Part shown: piece after piece, positions 41,900 through 54,500 of the stretch
How the letters are laid out: the number at the start of each line of letters is the position of its first letter
How positions within the stretch are numbered: the stretch's first letter is position 1
NCBI RefSeq assembly: GCF_011397635.1
Contig: NC_064755.1
Coordinates: 40,158,059 to 40,222,058, forward strand
From: Epinephelus fuscoguttatus
Taxonomy: Eukaryota; Chordata; Actinopteri; Perciformes; Serranidae
Reading direction: 5' to 3'
DNA: 64,000 nucleotides
Program-made: the position numbers and the translations under genes
Notes under the pieces: model-generated
The model's database searches: none
What the model was told of the DNA's origin: nothing
The model's input: the letters and a program-made list of their open reading frames with translations, nothing else

Positions 41900-44800
41900 G
41901 TAAATGCTTATGTCATTTATAGTACTGTTAATTATGGAATAGAGGGTTTAAACAGAGTCTTGGATGAAAATCAGAGACCTCCTCCTCCTCCTCCTCTGAC
42001 ATGGTACTCCTGGTGTGTTTTAAGGCACAAGAGGAGGCAGCGAAGCCTCAGAGTCACACTTTGGAGATCCAGTCCTTAAAGAGCGAAGAGTGCAACATAC
42101 AGACAAAGAAGAGAGAAGATGAAGAGGAGGAGAAGGAGGAGGAGGACAAGAAAGAAGAAACAACAAAAACTGCCCAGAGTCCAGCTGTTACTGTGAGCAG
42201 CTTTTTGAAATATTCACTCAAACATCAATAATGTATCTGACTGTCATGTTATCATTATACAAGACTGATTATATCACTATCTATAACAACGATCATGTAA
42301 GTACCTCATCCAGTATTAACACCTGTCACATCTAGTAAGTTCATTTATTATTCATTTATATAGAAATGCAACATTTACACTGTTTGAAATAGATTCACAA
42401 ATAGAGAATTCAGTATTTGGGTTCTTTTTTTAAACATCCGTCACAATATTAAAAATATAATAAAAATGGTCAAAAATAAATTAAACATTTGAAGAATACA
42501 TTTAAATATGTGAGCATATACTACATTTGATATAACTCAGCCTTTTCTTACTAATAAATATGCCATGGTTTCACTTTTCAAATAATAGTGATAAAAACAG
42601 CTGCATATTTTTGTGATCATTTTTAACCAAGACTGATATTTGAACGTTGCACTTGTGTCCTATGATCAATATCTCTGTCTTGTCAGCATTAAGCTGCAGG
42701 AAGTTTTGTGACATCCACTTGTGTTTGTCATTGAGGCAGTTCAGCAGGTAACAGTATTTTGGTAGTTGTATGTTGGATCACAGCTTAAATAGAACTGAGT
42801 ATCATCTGCATACAAATGGAGACTGATATTATGTCTGCGTATAAGATGGCCAAGAGGATGAAAAGAGACTGGGACCTAGCACTGACCCCTGAGGCACCCC
42901 ACAGTGGTGCCATGCCATTATTGATTTGTTTGTTATCATCAATATGTTTGACACTTTAACAGCCACTGGGCCTCCTAAAAACATGCAGCAACACATCAGC
43001 TTTTAACTGAGGATGTTTGAAGGCTGCAGTCATGACAGTGGTATCATTTGAAAAGGACTACTTTCATATTTCTCCATATGTAGTCTGGTCCAGCTGGGAC
43101 AAATACAGCATGAGATACACGAGATCAAACTGGAAGTTCAAACTTTTTTTTGCTCAATTATTTTAAGAAATCAGTTTTAAGAAGCAATAAATTGAAATAA
43201 ATTTAAAACTTTCATATTATTTGATCATTATTTGACCACTTTGAAGATTTTATGTCTGCACCAAAGCTTTTGAGAATGACTACAAAAAAATAAAAAGAAT
43301 ACAAGTCTAATCTGTCTTTACAGACTTTATATTATAGTTTTATTTTCATGTAACATTCCCACTAGAATTCTGTGAATGTCCAACCTAACAGCCTCTTTAG
43401 CAGTGGGTGACTGAAAGTTAGGACGTTTGAATGAGGCCTTGGTTTTATATTAATTTAATATGAAATCTGTATTGTCAGGAAACTGTGGCAGAAGGTGAAG
43501 AAGTGTCTCTGATTTTTGAGAGCTTCCTCCACAACAATGGGATGCTGTACAGCTGCTTCAACCATCATGGAAACAGAGTTTATGTGGACGAGGCGCAGGT
43601 AGGAGATTATTATCTGGAAATAAAACACCTGCTGTGGAAATCATCCTCCTGTTTTGTTTAATAAAGATTTCACTTCAAATCCATCTTGAGAGTCTGAACA
43701 TTGTCTACCAAAGTGATACATAAAACAAGAAGCAACTTTAAGGACAAAGACGCATCTAAATTCATACTTTGGGAAATCTGGATTTGGTCGTTTATTGGTG
43801 ACTGTCTAGTTCATGTGTTTTATATTTGACTGCTCATTGTTGCTCTGTCTCTACCAGAAACTGCAGCCATTTCCAAAGGAGTGGTACAGTCAGGGACGCT
43901 TCATCACCGCCAACAGTGAGGTCTGTCTGTTTATAATTAGTTTCACTACAAATGAAATAAAAATTTTACTGCTAAACTGGAGGTGGCATGGTGGTCCAGT
44001 GGTTAGCACTGTCACCTCACAGTAAGAGGGTTTCTGGGTTTGCATGTTCTCCTCACGTCAGCGTGGGTTTCCTCCAGGTGCTCCAGCTTCCTCCCACAGT
44101 CCAAAGACATGAAGGTTAATTGGTGACTCTAAATTGTCCGTAGGTGTGAATGTGAGTGTGAATGGTTGTCTGTCTCTATGTGTCAGCCCTGTGATAGTCT
44201 GGTGACCTGTCCAGGGTGTACCCCGCCTCTCGCCCAATGTCAGCTGGGAGCTCCAGTACACCCACAACCCTGTATTGGGACAAACGTTTATAGAAAATGA
44301 ATGAATGCAAAACTGTGATATGTATTTTGTCCCTCAGGGCTCCGGTCAGCTGCAGACTCAGGCCAGCAGCCAGCCAGCGGTCAAAGAGGACGATCGCACC
44401 GACAGCATCTACATCCAAGGCAAAGGAACCGTCATGACATACATGTTTGAGGTGAGATAGCAGCTGGGGTCACTCACAGCCTCAAAAATGTAGTTAAAGG
44501 AATATTTCTCCCCCCAAATGGATGTTGGTATATCAATGACTTTAAAGGTTAAGTTTAGATTCACAAAAGCAGAGTTGTATTACTTTGTCAATGGAGTCTG
44601 GCTTTGAAGAGAGCATCTCCAAATTTCACTTTCTATACAGTAGATCTACTTTTAGTTTTATAATTACTGGTTGCTGTTTTTTTGTGTGTTTTCTAGGAGA
44701 GGGTGAATGTGTGCAGGTTCTGGGACCCTCAGTCAGGTGTGTGGCTGCTGCTGCCGCTGCAGTGGGAGGTTAATGTTGATTTCGTCAAAGCCCGAGTCCA

Positions 44801-47325
44801 GCGAGTCATGGTGAGGAAGACTCTGACGCTGCTTTGTGTATCCTTCCCGCACATATTTCTCAGTCTTTTCATTTTAAGTGATGTGTCTCTCTGATGTGTG
44901 TGCATGTTAAGCCAAAGGTGTGTTGTGTGTTTTGTGTTCCAGTCCACTCTGCCAGGTCTGGTGGACCAGAAGGAGATCACAGCAGCACTCAGATTGTGTA
45001 ACTACGACCCTGAAGAGGTCATCTCAGTCTACCTCACCATGTTCGGAGAAATCCTCCTGCAGGCCCCTCCGAGTGGAGATCACAACTACACCGACCTCAA
45101 CTCCTTCAGGTCTGCGGCAAACAAAACAGCAACTTTTGTATTTTTCAACCTGAACCATATTTTGCCATGCTTTGGTGTCTTAGTGAATAAAGGGAACAAT
45201 ATTTGAAACTGATCCACTATTGAGCATCAGGGTTGAAACTGCAGCAATGAAACAAGCTGCAATGTAACATTAGGCAATTGCACACCGTCAATATACGGCC
45301 AGCAAAGCTCTGTTTTTTGCCACTGACAGGCTCAAATTATTATTTCAAGTGTCTGGCAACATTTTGGAAAGGATCCCTCCAGAGATAGACCTTTTTGTTA
45401 GAGAGTAAGATTCTTTTCATTTAATCAGAAACAGCCCCAAAATCGCTATTGTCACACCCATCATACTCCATACTATATCAATAAAACTCACACAAACTGT
45501 CTTGGTTCATCTTTCCATTGTTCCAACAATTACCGTCCCTGGTTTGGTTGAAATAAACCCTTAATTCATCCAGTTAGATGTGAAAATATGCCGTCTGTAT
45601 AAACACTTAAATTACTGTTTATTTCCAGTGGAGTCTGGTGGGTTTGGTGATGGTAATTTTGGGGCTGTTTCTGGTTAAACAAAAAGGCTCTTACTCTCTG
45701 ACAAAAAGATCTGTCTCTGTAGGGATCCTTTCCATATTGTTGTCAGACACTTGTGGTGCTTTCAGACCTAGAGTGGTCTCCTTTGGTCTGAATCAGGGAC
45801 TAATTTTGTTCCAAAGTTGTATAATTGCCTAGAGTTGGTTCATGTTTTCACTGCAGCATTTACAAGCGGACCAGATCAAATGCCTGCGTCAGAAAGCTGC
45901 TCCTGATTGGTCAGAATTTCCATGTGGGAAAAATCCAGGAAGTAAAGCAAACGTTGAAGAAGAGTACACTTGCAAGATAAATGTGACACTTTCTAATGTC
46001 ACAGTGGAGGGACAACTACGCAGGTTGATTTTAGCGCTGCTCATCGCTCATCGGTTGTAACCGGACTGAGACCACCTCTTTAAGAAGGTCTCTGTCCAGT
46101 TGTTTTGGTGCGCACCTGAGTGTGATTGCTGTGTTCACACCAGGGCCGGACTGGGACAAAAATTCAGGCTGGGAGTCATACATCCACCCAGGCCACCCAG
46201 TCCACACATTACATGCTCACACACGTGCATTATTTTGTCAGCAAATCATTTTGATGTCAGCTTATCATAATCAATATGGCAACACCCATATTCAATGCAA
46301 CAGTAAAACAAGTAAGAATATAAGTCAGCAGCAACTTCAACTTATCTGATCTTATTTCAGTAACATTTGATAGATATTGAAAACTTCTGAACTTAGACAG
46401 ATAAGAGCCTATCCTTAAGAGGGGTCCCCAAACTGTTTCAGCCTGCGCTGCAACCCACCTGTGGAGGTATTTTTGACCCAAGAAGACCTACCAAATATTT
46501 TGTGCAGTAAAATAAGCAATGTAGCAATGTTCTCACTACCATGTAAAAACAAAGGTGAAATAATTAAAATGTTTCTATGTATTGGTCAGTAGTCATCAAT
46601 ATATTATTCCCTTTTTCAGTCTTCAAAGATTCTGCAATGATCAAATGAAAGACAAAGGCAGGTCAAAATCACACAAATTGTAGTGAGATTTTAACTTAAA
46701 CAATAAAACAATCACACAATTCTGTTTCAATTTGTGTTTCAAAGTTACAGCTGTAACCTACATGTGCATTATAATATAGAAAATAAAGTGCTGTGACTTT
46801 TATTTAAAATAAAATAAACATAGCTTTAGCTAAACATAGCCTTAAACTAGTATCAAGTATCAAGTATGCATGTGTGCATGTATCTTTTTCTCCATAAAAA
46901 GTGTTTAGTGTGGCGCCTGGACCTCTGCTGTTATCCACTCATGGGTTGGGACCCAAAAAATCACTGCCTTAGAAGGTCAGCAGGTTGTGCATTTCAGCTA
47001 TGTAACCCTACATGCAAATGAAAATACAGAAAATAGTGCTGTGACTGTTCTCACTTTGTGAAATAAAATAAATTAACTTAAAGGCCCAGTGTGTAATAAT
47101 AAACGTAGTTTGTGACACATAGGTTCAATTTTTCTCTAGGTTTGTTGTGCTAATATTTATGAATGTGTTAAAATAAGAATATAATCGTTTAACTATTAAA
47201 ATCGTTTTGCTTTTAACTGCGTAGAATAAGCCTTGGCTTTTATTCATACATTCATATGCCTGATCGCTTGCTTCCCAATTTTACACAATGAACCTTTAAC
47301 CAAACATAGCCTTAAAGATAGCCAG

Positions 47326-47386
<61 letters not shown>

Positions 47387-48546
47387 CACAATGCACACAC
47401 ACACACACACCATGGTTACTGTTGCCATGGTCACACACCATAGTTACTGCTGCCATGGTCACACACACCATAGTTACTGCTGCCATGGTCACACACACCA
47501 TAGTTACTGTTGCCATGGTCACACACACCATAGTTACTGCTGCCATGGTCACACACACCATAGTTACTGTTGCCATGGTCACACACACCATAGTTACTGC
47601 TGCCATGGTCACACACACCATAGTTACTGCTGCCATGGTCACACACATCATAGTTACTGTTGCCATGGTCACACACATCATAGTTACTGCTGCCATGGTC
47701 ACACACACCATAGTTACTGTTGCCATGGTCACACACTGTAGTTACTGCTGCCATGGTCACACACACCATAGTTACTGTTGCCATGGTCACACACACCATA
47801 GTTACTGCTGCCATGGTCACACTCCATAGTTACTGCTGCCATGGTCACACACACCATAGTTACTGCTGCCATGATCACACACTGTAATTACTGTTGCCAT
47901 GGTCACACACACCATAGTTACTACTGCCATGGTCACACACCATAGTTACTGCTGCCATGGTCACACACATCATAGTTACTGTTGCCATGGTCACACACTG
48001 TAGTTACTGCTGCCATGGTCACACACACCATAGTTACTGCTGCCATGGTCACACACTCCATAGTTACTGTTGCCATGGTCACACACACCATAGTTACTGT
48101 TGCCATGGTCACACACACAACGTAGTTACTGCTGCCATGATCACACACACACCATAGTTACTGTTGCCATGGTCACACTCCATAGTTACTGCTGCCATGG
48201 TCACACACACCATAGTTACTGCTGCCATGATCACACACTGTAATTACTGTTGCCATGGTCACACACACCATAGTTACTACTGCCATGGTCACACACCATA
48301 GTTACTGCTGCCATGGTCACACACACCATAGTTACTACTGCCATGGTCACACACACCATAGTTACTGCTGCCATGGTCACACACACCATGGTTACTGTTG
48401 CCATGGTCACACACACACCATGGTTACTGTTGCCATGGACACACACACACACACACACACACACCATAATTATTGTTGCCATGGTCACACACACACACCA
48501 TGGTTACTGTTGCCATGCTCACACACCGTAGTTACTGTTGCCATGG

Positions 48547-48588
<42 letters not shown>

Positions 48589-51500
48589 CATGGTTACTGT
48601 TGCCATGGCCACACACCATGGTTACTGTTGCCATGGTCACACACACCATAGTTACTGTTGCCATGGTCACACACTGTAGTTACTGTTGCCATGGTCACAC
48701 ACACACATCATGGTCACTGTTGTCATGGTCACACACACCATAGTTACTGTTGCCATGCTCACACACTGTAGTTACTGTTGCCATGGTCACACACACACAT
48801 CATGGTCACTGTTGCCATGGCCACACACCATGGTTACTGTTGCCATGCTCACACACCGTATTTACTGTTGCCATGCTCACACGCACAGACATACACCATG
48901 GTTACTGTTGCTATGGTCACACACCATAGTTACTGTTGCCATGGTCTACTTTCAGTTTACAGGTGCACTGATTTGGGGGCGGGCGCGGGCGGAAAGCGAA
49001 ACAAACTAATCACGTCTTGAATCTAAAAAACCTTTTTGACCAATCGTTGTGACAAATGCTGACAAGCACCTATCATTTCTGACAGCGGGCAGGCTCTCTG
49101 CCAGCCGGCACGGCCACCTGCGCCAGACAGGTAGGCCAGAGCAGATCACTTGCGGGCCAGGCCACCGGGGAACTCCCCGGTTCTCCCGTGGGCCAGTCCG
49201 GGCCTGGTTCACACCTGCCCAAACAAACTGCACTTAGGGGGCAAACAAACTTGAGTTCAATTGAACTGCACCAAACAGGGCAGGTGTGGAAGCACCCTTA
49301 GAAAAATAATCTGAGCCTGTCAGTGGCAAAAACAAGCACATTTAGTGAACGTAAATTGACAGAGCGAACATGCTCCGGGTGGTCACATTGCAACCTGTTT
49401 TACCACAACTGAAACAATATCACAAATTGTTGTCTTCATTAGTCACTTAGAAACATGGGAAAATATGGCCCAGGTTAAAAAAATACCAAAGTTACCCTTT
49501 AAAGCAGGACTTGCTCTAGTAAACTCATCACTGAGCATCTTGCTTTCACCCAGCAGAGCCCTCCTGGAGCGGGACAGGGTCATTGAGGATTTGAGGCAGA
49601 AACTCCAAACCAAAGAGAAAGAGGCGGACAATCTCTTCCAGAGGAACAGCTACCTGGCGAGGGAAGTGCGTTACCTTAGTGAAGTCGTCCAGCACCTGAA
49701 CCAGAAGTTGGCCGAGCTTGAGGCTGATCAGCAGGAGGCGCGAGAGAAGATCCGATCCCTCCTGAACCGCCGGACTCCTTCTGTCCCACCCGCCAAAACC
49801 ATCCCCAAGCCCTCTGTGGAGCCCGACCAACTCCGCCAGGTGAGCCGGCTGACCCGTGAGCTGAACGTCTCCAACAAGCAGCTGCGATCCACAGTTGGCC
49901 AGGCGCTGACCGACATGAAGAACCAGCTGGAGCAGCTGAGGGGGGCTGTGGGGAAGATGTCCCAGGTGGAGCAGGAGGTAGCCGGGGAGGTGGAGGAGCT
50001 GCGATCCCTCTACAGGAAGGAGGCGGTGGAGAGGAAGAGCCTGTACAACAAGCTGCTGGAGCTGCAGGGAAACATCCGGGTGTTCTGTCGCTGCAGGAAG
50101 AGCTCGGCCTCCAGCTCCTGCGTGGAGAAAACCGACGAGCAGGAGGTGGTGGTCGTCCAGAAGGGAAATAAGAAGAAGTTCCAGTTTGACAAAGTCTTCC
50201 CTCAGAGCAGCACACAGGTAATGACTTACCTCAACTCTTCAACCCCTCTGAACCCTCAGTACAAAGTCATGTTGTGCAGCCAAGCTTGGTTTCAAACACT
50301 GAATTCCACCGAATCAAATATGTCAGGCTACAACTACTGGATGGATTGTTCTGAGATTTAGTGCACACTCAGAGTGAATTGTAATAACTTTGGGGATCCT
50401 CCGAATTTTCATCCAGCGCCATCATCAGGTCAACAGGGTACACTGTTAATGTTCTTTTCTCCTGCCAGGTCAGGCAAGTGGGTCAGAAATCGTAGCTCAA
50501 CTAAGCACCACTGTGTATAAGTACAGCATCACAGAGCTGGTAGCATGACTGCTGACTGCTAGTCTAGACTCGCGTAACGATAAAGCACAAATCAATGCTA
50601 TAATCATAAATTTGATTTTGAATTTTGCATACATTTACTATGTCATGATTTCTTTGGATTTTGACCAAATATTCTTTTTAATATAATGTGGTATTGATTG
50701 TATCCATATCACCCAGGCCTAGTTTCATGTCTTTGCATTAGGACATTGTTTTGATGTGCCTGGCCTAGCTTAGCACAAAGACTGGAAACAGGAGGAGTAC
50801 AGTTAAAGTTAAACAAAGATGTCTGAGTTAAATAACACAAAGCTTACTGTTAAAGTTAATCTGCTCACTGTTAAATACTGGCACAGCGTTGTTAATTTGC
50901 CATAGGGAGGGCCAGCAGTTGGCCTTAACGAGCTGCAGATCTTAACAAGCTCTGGGCCTTCAGAGAGCAACAGTCCTCCCTCTATTAAAACTGAGTGGGT
51001 TTTTATTTATTTGCTTAATGGCTCTTTTAAAAATGGCACATAGTTTCTCATATTGTTTAACTTAAATATGATTTAAAGATACAAGTACAGAAGGAATCTC
51101 TTGAAAAGGAAGCCTGATCAGGAAAACAGGATGCTCAGAATAAAGATGCAATACATCAGTTGGAAGAGGTTACAGCAATGTTAAAAACAAAACAAACAGG
51201 TCAGACTCTGCCGACCAAAAATCTCTTCCATCCGATATCATCTTTATCTTTTCAGGAGGACGTGTTTGCAGAAACTCTGCCGGTGATAACTTCCTGTGTG
51301 GACGGATATAATGTCTGTATACTGGCCTACGGACAAACCGGCTCAGGGAAGACGTACACCATGATGGGCAGCAAGGACAACCCTGGAGTCAACATCAGGT
51401 CAGAGCTGCTCAGAGTTTTCAGATGTGAGAGTGAACCTGGAGAAACTGTGACAGATGTGAATGTACATTTTTTTAAGAAGTTTTTTTTTTTAATGTAGGC

Positions 51501-54500
51501 CTACATTGGTGACTTCTTCCTGTTCTGGTGCATTTGGTCTTAAACTGAAACAAGACACTGAAACCCACCATGATCGTTACTTTTAAAGGTCTGTCTGTGA
51601 CTTTGAGATAAATGCTTGTTATTGGTGACACCACTGGCCGTCAAGTGAACTGCAATCAGCATCCCGTTGCTTGTAGATAACCAAATCCCAAGATGGCGCC
51701 TATTCTCTCCAGTGGAGTTACTTGCCAGGTGCATATGCCAAAAAAAAAATTGAACAACACATTAATGAGACTTATCCTGGTTATCTTGTATTCACAATAT
51801 GGGGTTTACATGAGCACAGAGAAATCAGGTTATTCATATTCCCTACACATACCAGTGTCTTTCAGAGTACTCCAGTTAGCATATTGGGGTTTCTCATAGA
51901 TGGAATATGGTCTTTACATGCTCAAACACGTAAACGTAATACTCCAAAAATCCAATCATCCAGCAACTTCTAGCAACCTTTCAGCTACTTTCATTGGAAA
52001 AGTGTAGGGGTCACAGTGGGCTGGTGGCCTGGAGCAGTGTTGGGTTTAACCCGTGTAGCAGCAACAGAAAGTTTGCCTATCCATCTGGGAGGGCCAATCA
52101 GACCACTGACACTGGTTCTTGCGCTGGCTGAATTTTAGCTACAGCCCTGACTGAAGGTTCATGTCTGGGCCAACACAGCAATGTGTGGACTCTGTGTTGT
52201 GGTGGATGCTGGTCTTTTGTTGACATGAGAGGACTCCATTTGTTAGCTAGTGTTAGCTAGTGGTGCACACATGGATGTATTAGGAGAACTGTATACAGCA
52301 TTGGCAGAAGGGCCCTGTTCATTCCTATGAACATTGCTCAATAGCACATGTAACCAAAACAGTTCAACTGCTGCATATAAAAATACCCAAAAGATCGGCA
52401 CTGCTTCCACATTGAGTGGCCCTTAGAGCAGGCGTACTGAGACTAAGGGTAGCCAAGCGTCTTAATTCCACTGGCCAAATGGCTTGCTTCTGGTTTAGCA
52501 TTCTGCTAACTTGAACTGGGATAAAATCATTTAATCTAGATTCCAAAATGTTATCAGACCATATTGATCAAATCCTGGTAGTATAACGAATCATTTTGCA
52601 GGGGTTGTGTTGCTCAAAAAAATGTATCTACATATTTATATGTAAGTCATTGGGAAATAGGAGATCCGCAGGGCAACATGTGAGGGACCCTGGAAATTGC
52701 AGTACCACTGTTTGGCCACTGCAGAAATTGGCTTCAAAGCAAGGCGCACTTCCTCTTGGCCTGGTTGCACACTGTTAGCCCTGTAGTGGAGCTGAAAGAG
52801 GCAACGCACTCTGGAGTGCGCACAACGTCACAGCCTTTAGATGTCCTGAGTCCTTCACAGAGAAGGCAGTCCACAACTGAAAAGTCAGGGGAGATCTCAG
52901 TTTTATGTTGTTACAATCTGCTCACCCATTGGCAGCAAAGAACTATTCAATAATTTTTCATATAATATGTAAAAAGGTACATACAGTGCTTTTAATTTAC
53001 TGACGTGTTTAGTAGAAGAAAACGATTGAGTAACAGGCCACTCATCTCACAGCTGCTACCATCGTTCACACAGTATTGTGCACCATCTGAATGCTACAAG
53101 TTAATGGCCCTTTTGTCAGTTCCCAAATGGAATTTCTGGAAAATACACAGAGTTCATTTTCATTTGTTAAACACAGATTTAACTAATCTCATTTATACTG
53201 GTGTGTCAGCTCCAGGGTGGTGTGCATGCTGGCTCACTGGCAACTCTTACTGGCACAGCTAAATGGAACAGAGCTTTTCCAAATGTCGTTGGTTACACCT
53301 GTGTTTTCCTGCTGTGACGGGACATAAAAGCCGATCGGAAACAGGTGAGCTAAGTTAATAGAGCGTGGGTACCCCGGAGAAGTTCAGCGTGTTTTCACAG
53401 AATAAAACCTGGAAGCTTCTGTCACACAACCATATTTAAAACCCCTCTGCAGTTTGTTATCTCGCTGCCTGCAAGAATGAACCGCTGTCAGGGGCCAAAT
53501 GAGACTAATTGTGCCTCATTATGTGATGTGTCACCTGACAACGGTTCTTCAATATGTGATGAGGCGAACAACGGCGGCGCTGACACACAGAGTCAGTTTA
53601 CACAGAGAGAGAGAGGTCAAGTTTCCTGTCACACAAACAACAACAACACAGAGCTCTGCTCATCAGCAGCTCCTGTTACCTCACATCTGCTTACACACTG
53701 CCAGTAAAGTGAATGTGTATGTGTGTGTCTCCTCAGGTCTATACGGGAGCTTCTACGCATCTGTGCAGAAAAAGAGAAGGTCTCCTACACTCTGAAGGTA
53801 TCGCTTAAGATTAGTGACAGTTGGGTTTCATGTGGAGCTTTGAATATCAAACAAATGTTGGTGAACACACACACATACACACTTTGGGGGAAAATGCTAT
53901 TTTTTCTAGCTTCTAGTTTCCTATTTGTGGGTTTCTGAAAGAAAATGCTATACTGAGAGTGGAGGACAGTGTTGGTCATGAAAGACCTCGTTGTTTTTGG
54001 GTTAGGGTTACATTCTTCCCTGTCAAACATCTGAAAATTAAAGAATACTCCTTAACCAAATTGTTGCTTTGTGCAGTTTTTAAATGCCTTTCTATGCAAT
54101 TGAAAGTTTAAAATTTTAATTTCTCTAGTCACCAACTTTTGCTCTTTTTCAGATTTCAATGCTGGAGATCTATAATGACAGTCTGAACGACCTTTTGGCC
54201 AAAAGTCCCGGCGCTGCTCTGGACATCAGAGTCCAGGGAAAGTCAGTTTCAGTCCCAGGACTGACTCAGATCCAGGTCCAGACTGAGGCCGACATCCTCA
54301 ACGTCATGGAGATGGGCGAAAAGAACCGGAAGATCGCCTCGACCAAGATGAACATCCAGAGGTGCTGCTCTAACGCCAACATAGCCAGAATTATTACTCA
54401 TGAAATTCTGATTATGTTACAAGTGACACGGCATTATCTTCCTCCTCCTCAGCTCTCGGTCTCACCTGGTGGTGGCGCTGGAGGTGGAGGGCTCCGACGA

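Larger units (their letters stand above)
46141..49206. mobile_element. Third-level hAT element, exact 8-bp TSD
   Basis: Termini CAGGGCCGGACTGGGAC and CAGGCCCGGACTGGCCC, inverted, are flanked by exact gttcacac at 46133-46140 and 49207-49214. Length is 3.07 kb, largely made of the (CA)n tract and 30-bp minisatellite. No transposase frame was recognised. GC-rich near the right end. Confidence 0.85.
45755..49296. mobile_element. Second-level MITE in kinesin intron 7
   Basis: Inverted ends GGTGCTTTCAGACCTAG and GGTGCTTCCACACCTGC interrupt the right arm of the outer Kolobok-like element. The target duplication is short and unclear. It carries the third-level hAT. Confidence 0.6.
45125..49498. mobile_element. 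Kolobok-like element hosting nested insertions (outermost)
   Basis: The right end, reverse-complemented, is TTAAAGGGTAACTTTGGTAT, with TTAA at 49499-49502. The left end is decayed (caacttttgtatttttcaac near 45130). Sub-terminal blocks match in inverted orientation, for example gccactgacaggctcaaatt (about 45335) against its complement near 49310. It is related to the THAP element at 39269-40277 (shared TTTTTCAACCTG and GCCACTGAC blocks). An extra inverted pair at 45345-45480 and 45640-45755 forms a long hairpin. Confidence 0.7.

Noticed and set aside
47233..49009. Long repetitive reading frames (histidine/cysteine/valine repeats) on both strands
   Set aside because: They are products of a 30-bp tandem repeat; unit length divisible by three keeps every frame open. 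No start context, splice sites or domains.
53477..53795. Frames of 76 and 98 codons upstream of kinesin exon 10
   Set aside because: They include intron sequence before the acceptor tctcctcag; only 53737-53797 fits motor homology and phase.
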